Of a DNA stretch of 64,000 bases, positions 34,293 through 43,381 are shown in pieces. The stretch lies in contig NZ_CP040676.1 in assembly GCF_005960665.1 (NCBI RefSeq), forward strand, positions 1,498,501 through 1,562,500, read 5' to 3'. The DNA comes from Exiguobacterium mexicanum (lineage in GTDB: Bacteria; Bacillota; Bacilli; Exiguobacteriales; Exiguobacteriaceae). Within the stretch, counting starts at the first letter, position 1; each line of letters opens with the position of its first letter. A program made the position numbers and the translations under genes. Under the pieces are notes generated by a model. The model saw only the letters and a program-made list of their open reading frames with translations, had not been told where the DNA came from and did not search any database.

Positions 34293-34304
34293 TCAGACAT
34301 CTGA
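34293..34304. promoter_or_regulatory. Inverted repeat TCAGA-N2-TCTGA in the gntR leader
   Basis: This inverted repeat lies about 20-30 bases downstream of the predicted gntR transcription start, where an autoregulatory operator would block transcription. A related half-site (TCAGATGT) recurs at about 34531. Confidence 0.35.
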
Positions 34305-34329
34305 CGTATGAATGTCCTTGCCAATATTA

Positions 34330-34358
34330 AGTATAGGGATTCGAGAAATAGAACGCAA
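34330..34358 (-). promoter_or_regulatory. Promoter of gntR
   Basis: TTGCGT at 34353-34358 and TATACT at 34330-34335 with a 17-base spacer on the minus strand. Confidence 0.6.
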
Positions 34359-34613
34359 TACTTTTTGTTCGGAATCAGGGAAATATTTTAAAGTGAAGGG
34401 ATTATGTACACTTCATAGTCTATATTACCTGTTCTGGCAGGCTTTGAAAAGAAATCGTAAAATGAAAACGGTATTAAAAAATGAAAGCGGTTCAACATTT
34501 TTAGTAGTATGTCCTAATGAATCAAATAGGTCAGATGTGCTATATTAGTTCGCCCCAACATGACGTCGACCCCGATCGTCACGTTTGAACCGGATTATCT
34601 AAAATTAGATAAA

Positions 34614-34653
34614 AAACGAACGATTAGGATTTATTATACCTAATCGTTCGTTT
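34614..34653. terminator. Terminator after ftsK
   Basis: A 15-base perfect stem (AAACGAACGATTAGG with its complement) and a ten-base AT loop. A-rich and T-rich flanks on both sides mean it could act on both strands. Confidence 0.93.
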
Positions 34654-34659
34654 GATTTT

Positions 34660-36837
34660 TTAACCCTCGGGTTGGTTGATGAGCACTTTCCGCGGCTTCG
34701 AGCCTTCTGACGGCCCGACATATCCGGCTTGTTCGAGTGAATCGATCAAGCGGGCTGCCCGGTTATAACCGATGCGGAATCTTCGTTGAATCATCGAAGT
34801 GGACGCCGTCTCTTGCGTCAAGATGAATTGAACGACTTCTTCGAACAATGAATCGTCCGAATCAATGGTCGTGACCTCTTCTTCTTTCGGCATCATCGCT
34901 TCGACGTATTGGGCCCGTTGCTGGGCGATGACATGATTGACGACCGTTTCGACTTCTTGGTCGGACACGAACGCACCTTGCACACGGATCGGTTTGTTCA
35001 TCCCGTTGGCGAGCATGAGCATGTCACCCCGGCCGAGCAACTTCTCAGCACCTCCCCCGTCAAGGATCGTCCGTGAATCCGTCTGCGACGAGACGGCGAA
35101 CGCGATGCGGGACGGGATGTTCGCTTTGATGACGCCGGTGATGACGTCGACAGACGGACGCTGGGTGGCGAGCACCATGTGGATGCCGGCCGCCCGTGCC
35201 ATCTGGGCAAGACGCATGATCGCGTCCTCGACGTCGTTCGAGGCGACCATCATCAAATCGGCGAGCTCATCGACGATGACGACGATGAACGGCAGACGTT
35301 TGGCGTCCTCATCGTCCGATTTATCGACGAGTTCGTTATACCCTTCGATGTTCCGCACACCATAACGGCTGAACAACTCATAGCGTCGTTCCATCTCGGC
35401 GACAACTTGTTTGAGTGCTTGGGCGGCCTTCTTCGGATCCGTCACGACCGGCGTCAGCAAGTGCGGGACGCCGTTATAGACGTTCAACTCGACCATTTTC
35501 GGATCGATCATCATGAGCCGGACTTCATCAGGACGAGTCCGCATCAAGAGCGACACGATCATGCCGTTGATACAGACCGATTTCCCGGAACCGGTCGACC
35601 CGGCGACGAGCAAGTGCGGCATCTTGTTCAAGGCGATCGTCACCGTCTCGCCACTGATGCTGCGCCCAAGGGCGACGAGGAGCGGCGACTGCTCCCGCTT
35701 GACCGGATCGGCCTCGAGCACTTCACGGAGACAGACCGGGGCCACTTCCTGGTTCGGCACTTCAATCCCGATGGCGGCCTTTCCTGGGATCGGTGCCTCG
35801 ATCCGGATATCTTTGGCGGCAAGCGCAAGGGCAAGGTCATCGCTGAGCGACGTGATGCGGCTCACTTTGACCCCGATATCCGGTTGCAGTTCATATTTCG
35901 TCACGGTCGGGCCAAGATGAATCTTTAACACCTTCACACCGACGCCGAACGATTTGAGCGTTTGGACGAGTTTTGTCGCATTTGCTTTCAGACGGGCGTT
36001 CTCGCCGGACAGGTCGGTCACGACCGGTTCGCTGAGGATGGTGAACGTCGGCAATTCATACGTGTCCGACACGTCTTGTGACGCCGTCATCATCATGTCC
36101 TCGGTCGGTAGCTCCGTCACTTCCTCCGTCGAGGCCACCTCTTCCGTTTTCGGACGTTTCTCGGCGACGACTTTCTCGCTGAACCCGACAATCGGGATGT
36201 CATGCATCGTCACCGCGTCTGCTTCAGGCTCGGCTTCGACCGGCTTCGATTCAACTTTTGCCGGTGCCGAAACCGCCTTCTTCCGATTGGACACCGGAGC
36301 CGGTTTGACCCGCTCCCGGTCGTGCCACTCTTGTTTGATGGCCGTACCGGTTTCGAGCAGGCGCGACCCGATCGTCCGCCAAATCGTTGGCGATAAGAGC
36401 GAGATCCCGATGATCATGCATAGCACGCCTAAAAAGATGATCCCAAAGTCGGAGAGCAAGTATTGGTTGAGCTGATACAGCGCCTCGTTGATCGTCCCTC
36501 GTTCCGCTCCCCATACCAAATCTCCGAACATGAGAAACGAGACGAACAGGAACAGGATGCCCGTCCGTTGCATCGGACGAAATTCGTTTAAAAAGACGAG
36601 CAACGTGAATGCGATTGCCAAATACGTGAGTGCCCCCCAGCCTCCGAATAACGTCGTCGCGAGGAGTGACGTCTGATTCCCGACCCAACCGAAGTCGAAC
36701 AAGGAGAAGATGAACGCCGTAATCGACATGACGAACATGACCCAGCCATATGTACGTAGTGGGATTGGCTGTTTTTTCGCACGCCTTGTCGTCGGTCGCT
36801 TCCGCTTCGCCGGAGTTTTTCTCGATTTTTGTGCCAC
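34660..36837 (-). CDS. ftsK: DNA translocase FtsK/SpoIIIE
   Basis: Moves chromosomal DNA through the closing septum. The 725-residue protein has a basic N-terminus, four membrane helices (about 27-160), an acidic linker with repeated Glu/Val/Thr and a motor domain. The motor has Walker [10 protein letters not shown] near residue 409, Walker [14 protein letters not shown] near 525 and a C-terminal winged gamma domain ([18 protein letters not shown]). The start is GTG with AGGAGG eight bases upstream. Its SD directly follows the rnjB terminator. With sporulation genes absent here, a role in vegetative segregation is more likely than one in spores. Confidence 0.94.
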   Translation of the reverse strand: MAQKSRKTPAKRKRPTTRRAKKQPIPLRTYGWVMFVMSITAFIFSLFDFGWVGNQTSLLATTLFGGWGALTYLAIAFTLLVFLNEFRPMQRTGILFLFVSFLMFGDLVWGAERGTINEALYQLNQYLLSDFGIIFLGVLCMIIGISLLSPTIWRTIGSRLLETGTAIKQEWHDRERVKPAPVSNRKKAVSAPAKVESKPVEAEPEADAVTMHDIPIVGFSEKVVAEKRPKTEEVASTEEVTELPTEDMMMTASQDVSDTYELPTFTILSEPVVTDLSGENARLKANATKLVQTLKSFGVGVKVLKIHLGPTVTKYELQPDIGVKVSRITSLSDDLALALAAKDIRIEAPIPGKAAIGIEVPNQEVAPVCLREVLEADPVKREQSPLLVALGRSISGETVTIALNKMPHLLVAGSTGSGKSVCINGMIVSLLMRTRPDEVRLMMIDPKMVELNVYNGVPHLLTPVVTDPKKAAQALKQVVAEMERRYELFSRYGVRNIEGYNELVDKSDDEDAKRLPFIVVIVDELADLMMVASNDVEDAIMRLAQMARAAGIHMVLATQRPSVDVITGVIKANIPSRIAFAVSSQTDSRTILDGGGAEKLLGRGDMLMLANGMNKPIRVQGAFVSDQEVETVVNHVIAQQRAQYVEAMMPKEEEVTTIDSDDSLFEEVVQFILTQETASTSMIQRRFRIGYNRAARLIDSLEQAGYVGPSEGSKPRKVLINQPEG

Positions 36838-36859
36838 CTTAGATTCCTCCTAAAAAAAC

Positions 36860-36887
36860 GAGGCAAAAGTCTGATGACTTTTGCCTC
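36860..36887 (-). terminator. Terminator after rnjB, fused to the ftsK SD
   Basis: A 12-base perfect stem (GAGGCAAAAGTC with GACTTTTGCCTC), ATCA loop and GTTTTTTT, which runs straight into AGGAGG of ftsK. Confidence 0.93.
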
Positions 36888-36899
36888 AATCTCAATTCC

Positions 36900-38567
36900 T
36901 TAAATCTCCATGATGATCGGCAAGATCATCGGACGACGTTTCGTCTGTTCGAACAAGTAGACGCTGAGCCGCTCGCGGATATTTGATTTCAACTCGGTCC
37001 AATCACTTCCAGCCTGGAGACTCTTCTCGATCTGTTTCGTGACGATGCGGTTCGCTTCTGAGATCATCTCTTCGGATTCACGCATATAGACGAATCCGCG
37101 CGAGATGAGTTCAGGTCCTGAAATCAATTTCTTCTGTTTCCGGTTCAACGTGACGACACAGAGGACGACACCGTCTTGTGACAAGAGACGACGGTCACGG
37201 AGGACGATGTTCCCGACGTCCCCAACGCCAATTCCATCGATCAAGACGTTGCCGGCCGGTACTTTCCGGCTCATCCGAGCTTTACGTCCCGTGAACTCGA
37301 CGACATCCCCTTTTTCGACGATGAAGATGTTGTTCGATTTCACACCGACTTGCTCGGCGAGTTTCGAGTGGGCCATCTGCATCCGGTATTCTCCGTGAAT
37401 CGGAAGGAAGTACTTCGGTTTGACGAGGTTCAGCATGAGCTTGAGCTCTTCGGCCGAACCGTGTCCCGAGACGTGTACTTTCCGTTGGTTATAGATGACG
37501 TTCGCTCCTGAGCGGAACAAAAGGTCGATCGTCTTCGAGACGGACTTCTCGTTCCCAGGAATCGGTGTCGCCGCGATGACGACCGTGTCGTTCAAGCGGA
37601 TGTTCACTTGCTTATGGGCGTTGCGCGCCATGCGCGTCAAGGCCGCCATCGGCTCGCCTTGCGAACCGGTCGTCAAGATGACGACTTTGTTGTCAGGCAA
37701 GCGATTCACTTGCGACAGCTCGACGAGCGTCTTCGGCTTGAAGCGAAGGTAGTTGAGCTTCTGCGCCACTTCGACGATATTGACCATGCTGCGACCGACG
37801 ACGGCGACTTTGCGGTCGTTCGCCTCGGCTGCCGCGAACACTTGTTGAAGACGGTGCACGTTCGAAGCGAAAGAGGCGACGATGACGCGGCCCTCAGCTT
37901 GATAGATGACATCGTTCAACTCGGCGCCGACGAGCGACTCCGAACCAGTTTGGCCAGGGCGTTCCGCATTCGTCGAATCTGACAATAAGCAGAGGACGCC
38001 GCGTTGGCCGATGGCTGCCAACTTGTTAAAGTCCGACTGTTTCCCATCGACTGGCGTGTAATCAAACTTAAAGTCGCCCGTGTGTACGATGGCGCCTTGT
38101 GACGTTTGAATGCAGACACCGACACAGTCCGGGATTGAGTGGTTGACGCGGAAGAAAGTGATGAAATGATCAGCGATAGTCAATTTCGTTTTGGCGTCAA
38201 TCAATCGGAGGTCGACTTCTTTTAACAAGCCCGCCTCTTTCAATTTGAGCTCGATTAAACCGAGCGTCAATTTCGTCCCATACACGGGAACGTGCTTCAA
38301 ATCACGGAGTACGTAGCTGAGCCCACCGATATGGTCTTCGTGACCATGGGTGATGAAAATCGCGCGTACCCGATCTTTATTTTCTTTTAAATACGTAATG
38401 TCTGGGATGACAATATCAATCCCGAGCATCTCATCGCCTGGAAACATAAGGCCGGCATCGATGACGAAGATGTCGTCGTCTAGTTCCACGACGTACATGT
38501 TCTTCCCGATTTCGCCTACGCCTCCAAGCGCAAAGACGCTAACGTTCTCTGTCTTCTTTTTTGACAC
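36900..38567 (-). CDS. rnjB: Ribonuclease J2
   Basis: Metallo-beta-lactamase/beta-CASP ribonuclease that works with RNase J1 in mRNA decay and rRNA processing. From GTG 38567 (AGGAGG nine bases upstream) the product is 555 residues, the usual J2 length. It starts at SKKKTENVSVFALGGVGEIGKN. The metal site THGHEDHIGG lies near residue 73, SDSTNAERPG near 200 and VSGHGSAEELKLML near 355. The gene is upstream of ftsK, as Bacillus rnjB is near spoIIIE. The longest frame starts 14 codons earlier but lacks an SD. Confidence 0.93.
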   Translation of the reverse strand: MSKKKTENVSVFALGGVGEIGKNMYVVELDDDIFVIDAGLMFPGDEMLGIDIVIPDITYLKENKDRVRAIFITHGHEDHIGGLSYVLRDLKHVPVYGTKLTLGLIELKLKEAGLLKEVDLRLIDAKTKLTIADHFITFFRVNHSIPDCVGVCIQTSQGAIVHTGDFKFDYTPVDGKQSDFNKLAAIGQRGVLCLLSDSTNAERPGQTGSESLVGAELNDVIYQAEGRVIVASFASNVHRLQQVFAAAEANDRKVAVVGRSMVNIVEVAQKLNYLRFKPKTLVELSQVNRLPDNKVVILTTGSQGEPMAALTRMARNAHKQVNIRLNDTVVIAATPIPGNEKSVSKTIDLLFRSGANVIYNQRKVHVSGHGSAEELKLMLNLVKPKYFLPIHGEYRMQMAHSKLAEQVGVKSNNIFIVEKGDVVEFTGRKARMSRKVPAGNVLIDGIGVGDVGNIVLRDRRLLSQDGVVLCVVTLNRKQKKLISGPELISRGFVYMRESEEMISEANRIVTKQIEKSLQAGSDWTELKSNIRERLSVYLFEQTKRRPMILPIIMEI

Positions 38568-38624
38568 TAACAAAAACCTCCTAGATGTTGCATATTCTGT
38601 TTCGTCCACTTATCGCTACTGAAT

Positions 38625-38653
38625 ATTGTATCGGAAAACTGCTGATATGCCAA
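38625..38653 (-). promoter_or_regulatory. SigA promoter of rnjB
   Basis: TTGGCA at 38648-38653 and TACAAT at 38625-38630 with a 17-base spacer on the minus strand, between the M15 peptidase gene and rnjB. Confidence 0.75.
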
Positions 38654-38662
38654 CATTTCCGT

Positions 38663-39316
38663 TCAATTGACGAGAGGTTTCATCACATCGGCGAGTGGCA
38701 TCGTCGCTTTGTCGTCCGGACGTTTCCCGGAAGCGAGTTGGCGAATCGACAAGCCGAAGTCCATTTGTAAATGCGGGTAATCCGGAAAACTTCTCCAATC
38801 CCCGCCCCATTCGAAGCCGAGTGCTTTGCCGAGTTCTCCTAACTCTTGCCAATCGGGTTCGTCCGATCGGTTGTGGTCCGACTCGAGATTGTAATCGGCA
38901 CGGTTATTGTGGATGATGACGAAATCGACGGCGAGCCCATAGTTATGGTAACTTTGTCCCGCCTTGGCGTTCGTCACGACTTGTCCCGGTTTCGAGCGCC
39001 CTTGGGCATAGAGCGCGTTCTGCTCATCGGCCGACCGATACCCCGACGTCAGACGGACCTCGAGGCCGAGGCAAGAGTAGGCCAGGCGCACGAACGACTC
39101 GCTCCGCTCGCGGACGTGCGGATGAAGCTTCGCGAACGCCTTTTCACTTCGCTCGACGACGACATCTTCCGAGCCCGGGTTGCGTTCACACATTCCCGTT
39201 TCAAATGTCGGTTCATCGACCCATGGCATCGGGCCCGGACGTGACAACGTGTACGCTAAAAAGATTCCGACTAAAAACGCCGTCATCGCGAACGTCAAAA
39301 CGCCGGTCCATTTCAT
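38663..39316 (-). CDS. Membrane-anchored M15-family cell-wall peptidase
   Basis: The 217-residue protein has one N-terminal helix (about 5-25) that should anchor it outside the membrane, then a VanY/CwlK-type M15 domain. SGYRSADEQNALYAQGR lies near residue 91, the zinc motif SYHNYGLAVDF near 122 and the third ligand in DYPHLQMDFG near 185. Members are D,D- or D,L-endo/carboxypeptidases acting on wall peptides; the exact bond is not readable. It overlaps femX by four bases (ATGA) and has no strong SD, so it is translated with femX. Bacillus does not have this gene here. Confidence 0.85.
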   Translation of the reverse strand: MKWTGVLTFAMTAFLVGIFLAYTLSRPGPMPWVDEPTFETGMCERNPGSEDVVVERSEKAFAKLHPHVRERSESFVRLAYSCLGLEVRLTSGYRSADEQNALYAQGRSKPGQVVTNAKAGQSYHNYGLAVDFVIIHNNRADYNLESDHNRSDEPDWQELGELGKALGFEWGGDWRSFPDYPHLQMDFGLSIRQLASGKRPDDKATMPLADVMKPLVN

Positions 39317-40566
39317 CGGCGCAACCGTTTACGGAGTCCTTTGACGAGCGGTAATCCCGTCTCGAGGGCGAAATAGAGCGGACGATTCAAGACGAGGTCG
39401 AACTCGCCGACTTTCTCGATCAAATCGCTTCCCCAGCCCGACTTGAACGCATAAAGCCCTGCATACTCGTCATCAGGCTCCGTGCTACCCGATACGCCAC
39501 CGAAATCGTAGCGTTCGGCCCCGCTCGCCTTGGCTGCTTGCATCATCGTCCATTGCATGAGGTGGTTCGGCATGAACTCACGAAACTCGTTCGAGGATGC
39601 CCCGTACAGATAATACGAGCGTCGTCCGGCAAGCGTCAACAGACCGCCCGACAAGACGAGACCGTTCGGGTATTTCTCGTGTAACTCCGTCAGTTCAGGT
39701 AACGCGGCTTGAATCTTCTCGATTTGCTCACGTGTCTGCTTTTGACGGTTCAACAAGCTCGTCCGTTTCTTCTCGACCGTTTCCGTCTCGAGTGACCGTT
39801 CGATTTTCCCAAGGTCACGCTCCGCTTTTTCGAGTGTGGCCATCTGTTGGTCGAGTGCGAGTTTCGGCTCGAGTTTCGTCAAGAACAAACGGGCGTCATC
39901 AGGTTGCAGACAATCGTATAGGTTCTCGAAATAGTCAAGTCCACGAATGGCAAAACCGTCACGCTCGCCCGTCACTTTCATCAAGTCGGCGAACGTCTTA
40001 AGCCCGTCGCGCCCGACTTCCGTGCAGACGATCCCTTTCCGTTCGGCCAAACGAACGTTATAGCGGAATTTATGATGGAATTTGCCGAAGATGTCTTTCT
40101 CGCTCGGGCGTAAATCCGTCTCCATCGTGAACCGCGGTTGGGCGTAATCAAACCCACCACCGTATCCTTTATGGGCGAAGCCGAGACTCGCCATCTCGGT
40201 CAATAGACCTGGCACTTCATCTCGATCGATATTCGGATCGATTTTCACGACGATCGCTTTGTTCGCCTTGGCGACCCGCTTCGCCTCCTCGGTCAATGCC
40301 CGTAAAGAAGCCACATCGTCATAGTCGACGACGAAGCCGCGTGGCGCATAGCAGAGTGTGAATGGGAGCTTCGGTACACGTTTGAATAAGAGTAACGCCA
40401 CCCCGCTCGTCACCCCATCGTTCGCGACGGCGACCCGCTCGGCGAACCAGCCGTTTTGTCGTTTGACGTCGGCCCAACTCGAAAGCTGAAGCAAGTCCCC
40501 ACGGTCGTGTGTTTTGACGAAATCGTCATGCTCTTTCTCTGTCAAGGTGATCGGTTGTACTGCCAT
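39313..40566 (-). CDS. femX: FemX/FemA-type peptidoglycan interpeptide aminoacyltransferase
   Basis: Fem enzymes transfer an amino acid from aminoacyl-tRNA to the lysine side chain of the wall precursor. The 417-residue protein has two GNAT-like halves (LLQLSSWADVKRQNGW near 27; KFRYNVRLAERKGI near 166; YLYGASSNEFREFMPNHLMQW-type block near 322). A two-helix coiled coil at about 235-300 interrupts the second half, as in FemA. Exiguobacterium walls are known to have a Lys-Gly bridge, so glycine is the likely substrate (inference). The SD lies in the end of murE. Confidence 0.85.
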   Translation of the reverse strand: MAVQPITLTEKEHDDFVKTHDRGDLLQLSSWADVKRQNGWFAERVAVANDGVTSGVALLLFKRVPKLPFTLCYAPRGFVVDYDDVASLRALTEEAKRVAKANKAIVVKIDPNIDRDEVPGLLTEMASLGFAHKGYGGGFDYAQPRFTMETDLRPSEKDIFGKFHHKFRYNVRLAERKGIVCTEVGRDGLKTFADLMKVTGERDGFAIRGLDYFENLYDCLQPDDARLFLTKLEPKLALDQQMATLEKAERDLGKIERSLETETVEKKRTSLLNRQKQTREQIEKIQAALPELTELHEKYPNGLVLSGGLLTLAGRRSYYLYGASSNEFREFMPNHLMQWTMMQAAKASGAERYDFGGVSGSTEPDDEYAGLYAFKSGWGSDLIEKVGEFDLVLNRPLYFALETGLPLVKGLRKRLRR

Positions 40567-40569
40567 AAA

Positions 40570-42030
40570 TCATATTTCCTCCGTCTTCAAAATTGTCGCT
40601 CGGACGATTGCTTCTTCATCTAGCGGAATTTTCTCATTACCGATGATTTGATATTTCTCATGCCCTTTTCCGGCCAAGACGACGATATTGTCTGGTTCGG
40701 CCAACCGAGCCGCATAACGGACAGCCTCTTCCCGGTCCCCAATCTCGACGAAATTGTCGTGGGTCATCCCGGCGGCGATTCCGCTCGTGATCGAGTCGTA
40801 CGCTTCAAAACGCGGGTCATCCGTCGTGATGACGACCGTCCCCGCATATTTCGAGGCCATCTCTCCCATCGTCGGCCGCTTCGTAACGTCACGGTTCCCG
40901 CCTGTACCGATCAAGAACACAATCTTCTCTTTCGGGACACCGACGAGTGATTTCAAGCATTGCTCGATGCCGTCCGGTGTATGCGCATAGTCCGCATAGA
41001 CGTTATACCCTGGTACGTCGAGACGTTGCATCCGCCCTTTGGCAGGATGAATCGACTCGAGTGCCTGGACGATCTCGGGCAAACGATAGCCGGCAGCGAT
41101 CAAACACCCGGTCGCGAGCAAGATGTTGTACACGTTGAACCGGCCGATGAATTGAACGGTCAACGGATGACTCTCCCCTTGGTAGTTGAGGCTAAAACTC
41201 GTCTCTGACAGCGTCTGAACGATATCTGATGCCGTCACATCGGCCATCTCGTCGATTGCATACGTGATCACTCGGGCGCCCGTCATCGTCTCGTACAGCT
41301 TGCTGTACGGATCATCCGCGTTCAACACGGCAACTTTGTGACGCGACGCCATCTGTCCGAGTTGAGCGAACAATAAGCCTTTCGCTCGCGCATAGTTTTC
41401 GAACGTACCATGGAAATCGAGATGGTCATGCGTCAAGTTCGTGAAGCCGACGATATCGAAATCTGTGCCGATGACGCGACCGAGTTCGAGTCCGTGCGAT
41501 GACACTTCCATCATCACATCGGTGACGCCTTCTTCGTGCATCCGGGCGAGCAACTGTTGCAGCTCAGAGCTTTGCGGTGTCGTGTTTTTGCTCGGGACGA
41601 CCGTATCGTTAATGCGTACCTCGACCGTGCCGATCAAGCCGGTGCTATGTCCGAGCTCGGTGAGAACATCACGTAAAATGGTCGTCGTCGTCGTCTTGCC
41701 GTTCGTTCCCGTGATCCCGAACAGACGCATCTGCTCAGACGGATATTGATAGAACGCGGACGCCAATAGACCGACCGTACGCGTGCTGTCACGCACGATC
41801 AAGTTCGGCACACTCAAAGAGAGTGGCCGTTCACTGACGACGGCGACTGCGCCTTTTGTGACTGCTAAATCAGCGTAGTCGTGACCGTCGACTGTATAGC
41901 CTTTAATGGCGACGAACAGCGTCCCTGGGACGACTTCGCGCGAGTCGGTCGTCACATGGGTCACCGTGATGCCTTGTAGGTTTGGTTGATTAATCAATTG
42001 TATGTGGTTAGCTAAATCCGTTAAGTTCAA
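40570..42030 (-). CDS. murE: UDP-MurNAc-tripeptide synthetase MurE (probably lysine-adding)
   Basis: Adds the third amino acid to UDP-MurNAc-L-Ala-D-Glu. The 486-residue product has the N-terminal Mur fold, the P-loop GTNGKTTT at 108-115, MEVSSHGLELGR near 174 and NLTHDHLDFHG near 198. The specificity motif is DDPR at 404-407, not the DNPR of diaminopimelate-adding enzymes; a DDPR motif is known in the lysine-adding Thermotoga enzyme. TTG 42030 has AAGGGA upstream; GTG 42048 is an alternative. It sits outside a division cluster, paired with femX. Confidence 0.9.
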   Translation of the reverse strand: MNLTDLANHIQLINQPNLQGITVTHVTTDSREVVPGTLFVAIKGYTVDGHDYADLAVTKGAVAVVSERPLSLSVPNLIVRDSTRTVGLLASAFYQYPSEQMRLFGITGTNGKTTTTTILRDVLTELGHSTGLIGTVEVRINDTVVPSKNTTPQSSELQQLLARMHEEGVTDVMMEVSSHGLELGRVIGTDFDIVGFTNLTHDHLDFHGTFENYARAKGLLFAQLGQMASRHKVAVLNADDPYSKLYETMTGARVITYAIDEMADVTASDIVQTLSETSFSLNYQGESHPLTVQFIGRFNVYNILLATGCLIAAGYRLPEIVQALESIHPAKGRMQRLDVPGYNVYADYAHTPDGIEQCLKSLVGVPKEKIVFLIGTGGNRDVTKRPTMGEMASKYAGTVVITTDDPRFEAYDSITSGIAAGMTHDNFVEIGDREEAVRYAARLAEPDNIVVLAGKGHEKYQIIGNEKIPLDEEAIVRATILKTEEI

Positions 42031-42113
42031 GTCTTTCCCTTCTTTCACCTGTTCCTGTCCAAAGTAAAGAATACCTCTTAATCAGTGTAGAGAACTTACA
42101 ATTCGGTTTCAAG

Positions 42114-43331
42114 TCAGTCTTCGGACGGAAGGACATATGATTTGGCAGGGGCGTGGCCGAGCACCTCATTGATGAGGGTGTTGACGTCACGCGTTTCAAT
42201 GCGATCAACTTTGTCGAGCACTTCGTTCAACTCCTCGACTTCATCGAGCAGGACGAGGTTGCGCCCGTTGCGGTTCATCCGTGCGTTCGTGCTCTCGTTC
42301 CCAAGGACGAGCGACCCTTTCAGTTGTCGTTTCCCTTTCTCGACTTCCTCATCGGACAGCCCATCCGCTTTTAACGTTTCGAGCTCACGCGTCATGATCG
42401 TCTCGACTTGCGCGAGCGTTTCTGGTGACGTTCCGATATAAATGGTGAACGTCCCGTGGTCGTCGAACGTCGTATAGTACGAGTAAATCGAGTAGGCGAG
42501 GCCTTCCTCTTCTCGAATCGACTGGAACAGCCGTGACGACATCGTCGCCCCGATCGCATTGTTCAACAAGGCTAAATGCGGCAATCGATCGTCTTTGGCG
42601 GCAATCGCCTCGAAGTTCCAGCACAGGTGCGCTTGCTCCGTCTCTTTCTGTTTCTTCACCACGTCGCTATACAAGATCGGCGTCGTCGATTCTTTCGGTG
42701 ATTCCCCTGATGGAAGGTCGGCAAACCTTCTCGTGACCGCCTCGACCAACTCTTGCGGCACGTGGCCGGCGATTGAGACGACGACACGGTTGCCTGTATA
42801 CGTCGAAGCGACGTAGCGGAGCAATTGCTCCCGAGATAGTCCAAGGACGCTCGCTTCCGTCCCGAGAATCGGTTCGGCGAGAATATCATCTTTATAGACG
42901 GCTTTCGCGAGCAGCTCGTGGACGAGATCTTCCGGGGTGTCCTCATACATTTTAATCTCTTCTAAGACGACCCGCTTTTCTTTCTCGAGCTCCGTCTCAT
43001 CAAACAACGAATCGAATAGCATGTCGGCGAGCGCGTCGAAGGCGATGACCGCGTGCTCGTCAAGCGTCTTCACGTAATAGCACGTATGATCTTTTGACGT
43101 GAACGCGTTCACGCTTCCGCCAAGTTCATCAAAGAACGACGCGATCTCTTTTGCCGTTCTCGTCTTTGTTCCTTTAAATAGCATATGTTCAATCAAGTGG
43201 CTGATGCCGATCTCGGTCATGTCTTCGGTCCGAGTGCCGGCTTTGATAAAGACACCGGTCGACGTGCTGCGGACATCCGCCATCGGTTCAATCACGATGC
43301 GGACGCCGTTGTCTAATGTGATCCATTCCAT
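42114..43331 (-). CDS. mlpA: M16-family zinc metalloprotease (MlpA/YmxG-like)
   Basis: Processing-peptidase-like protease of 405 residues. It has the inverted zinc motif HLIEHMLFKGT (HxxEH) near residue 46, the downstream third-ligand glutamate in KRVVLEEIKMYEDTPED near 120 and the substrate loop REEEGLAYSIYSYY near 275. GGAG precedes ATG 43331; a longer frame to 43379 runs through the pnp terminator and is rejected. It follows pnp as in Bacillus. Cytosolic, substrate unknown. Confidence 0.92.
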   Translation of the reverse strand: MEWITLDNGVRIVIEPMADVRSTSTGVFIKAGTRTEDMTEIGISHLIEHMLFKGTKTRTAKEIASFFDELGGSVNAFTSKDHTCYYVKTLDEHAVIAFDALADMLFDSLFDETELEKEKRVVLEEIKMYEDTPEDLVHELLAKAVYKDDILAEPILGTEASVLGLSREQLLRYVASTYTGNRVVVSIAGHVPQELVEAVTRRFADLPSGESPKESTTPILYSDVVKKQKETEQAHLCWNFEAIAAKDDRLPHLALLNNAIGATMSSRLFQSIREEEGLAYSIYSYYTTFDDHGTFTIYIGTSPETLAQVETIMTRELETLKADGLSDEEVEKGKRQLKGSLVLGNESTNARMNRNGRNLVLLDEVEELNEVLDKVDRIETRDVNTLINEVLGHAPAKSYVLPSED

Positions 43332-43351
43332 GTTATCACTCCTATGAAAAA

Positions 43352-43374
43352 GGCCATCGCACCAGACGATGGCC
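43352..43374 (-). terminator. Terminator after pnp, fused to the M16 gene SD
   Basis: Perfect eight-base stem GGCCATCG/CGATGGCC with a seven-base loop, then TTTTT and immediately CATAGGAG, the SD region of the next gene. Confidence 0.9.
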
Positions 43375-43381
43375 ATCATGA

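Larger units (their letters stand above)
34258..34659. other. 402-base AT-rich intergenic region between gntR and ftsK
   Basis: I find no convincing gene here. It holds the gntR promoter, a TCAGA inverted repeat and the ftsK terminator. A 78-codon plus-strand frame at 34312-34548 has no SD and no recognisable protein features. Base composition is visibly more AT-rich than the rest of the window. Confidence 0.7.

Noticed and set aside
34455-34500. Two cre-like strings (TGAAAACGG and TGAAAGCGG) in the gntR-ftsK gap
   Set aside because: Both miss the conserved C near the 3' end of the consensus and are not placed at a clear promoter.
34312-34548. 78-codon plus-strand frame between gntR and ftsK
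   Set aside because: No SD, no recognisable protein features, AT-rich region, and it lies over the gntR promoter.
36900-38567. RNase J1 instead of J2
   Set aside because: Cannot be excluded from motifs alone, but length 555 and the neighbourhood of ftsK favour J2.
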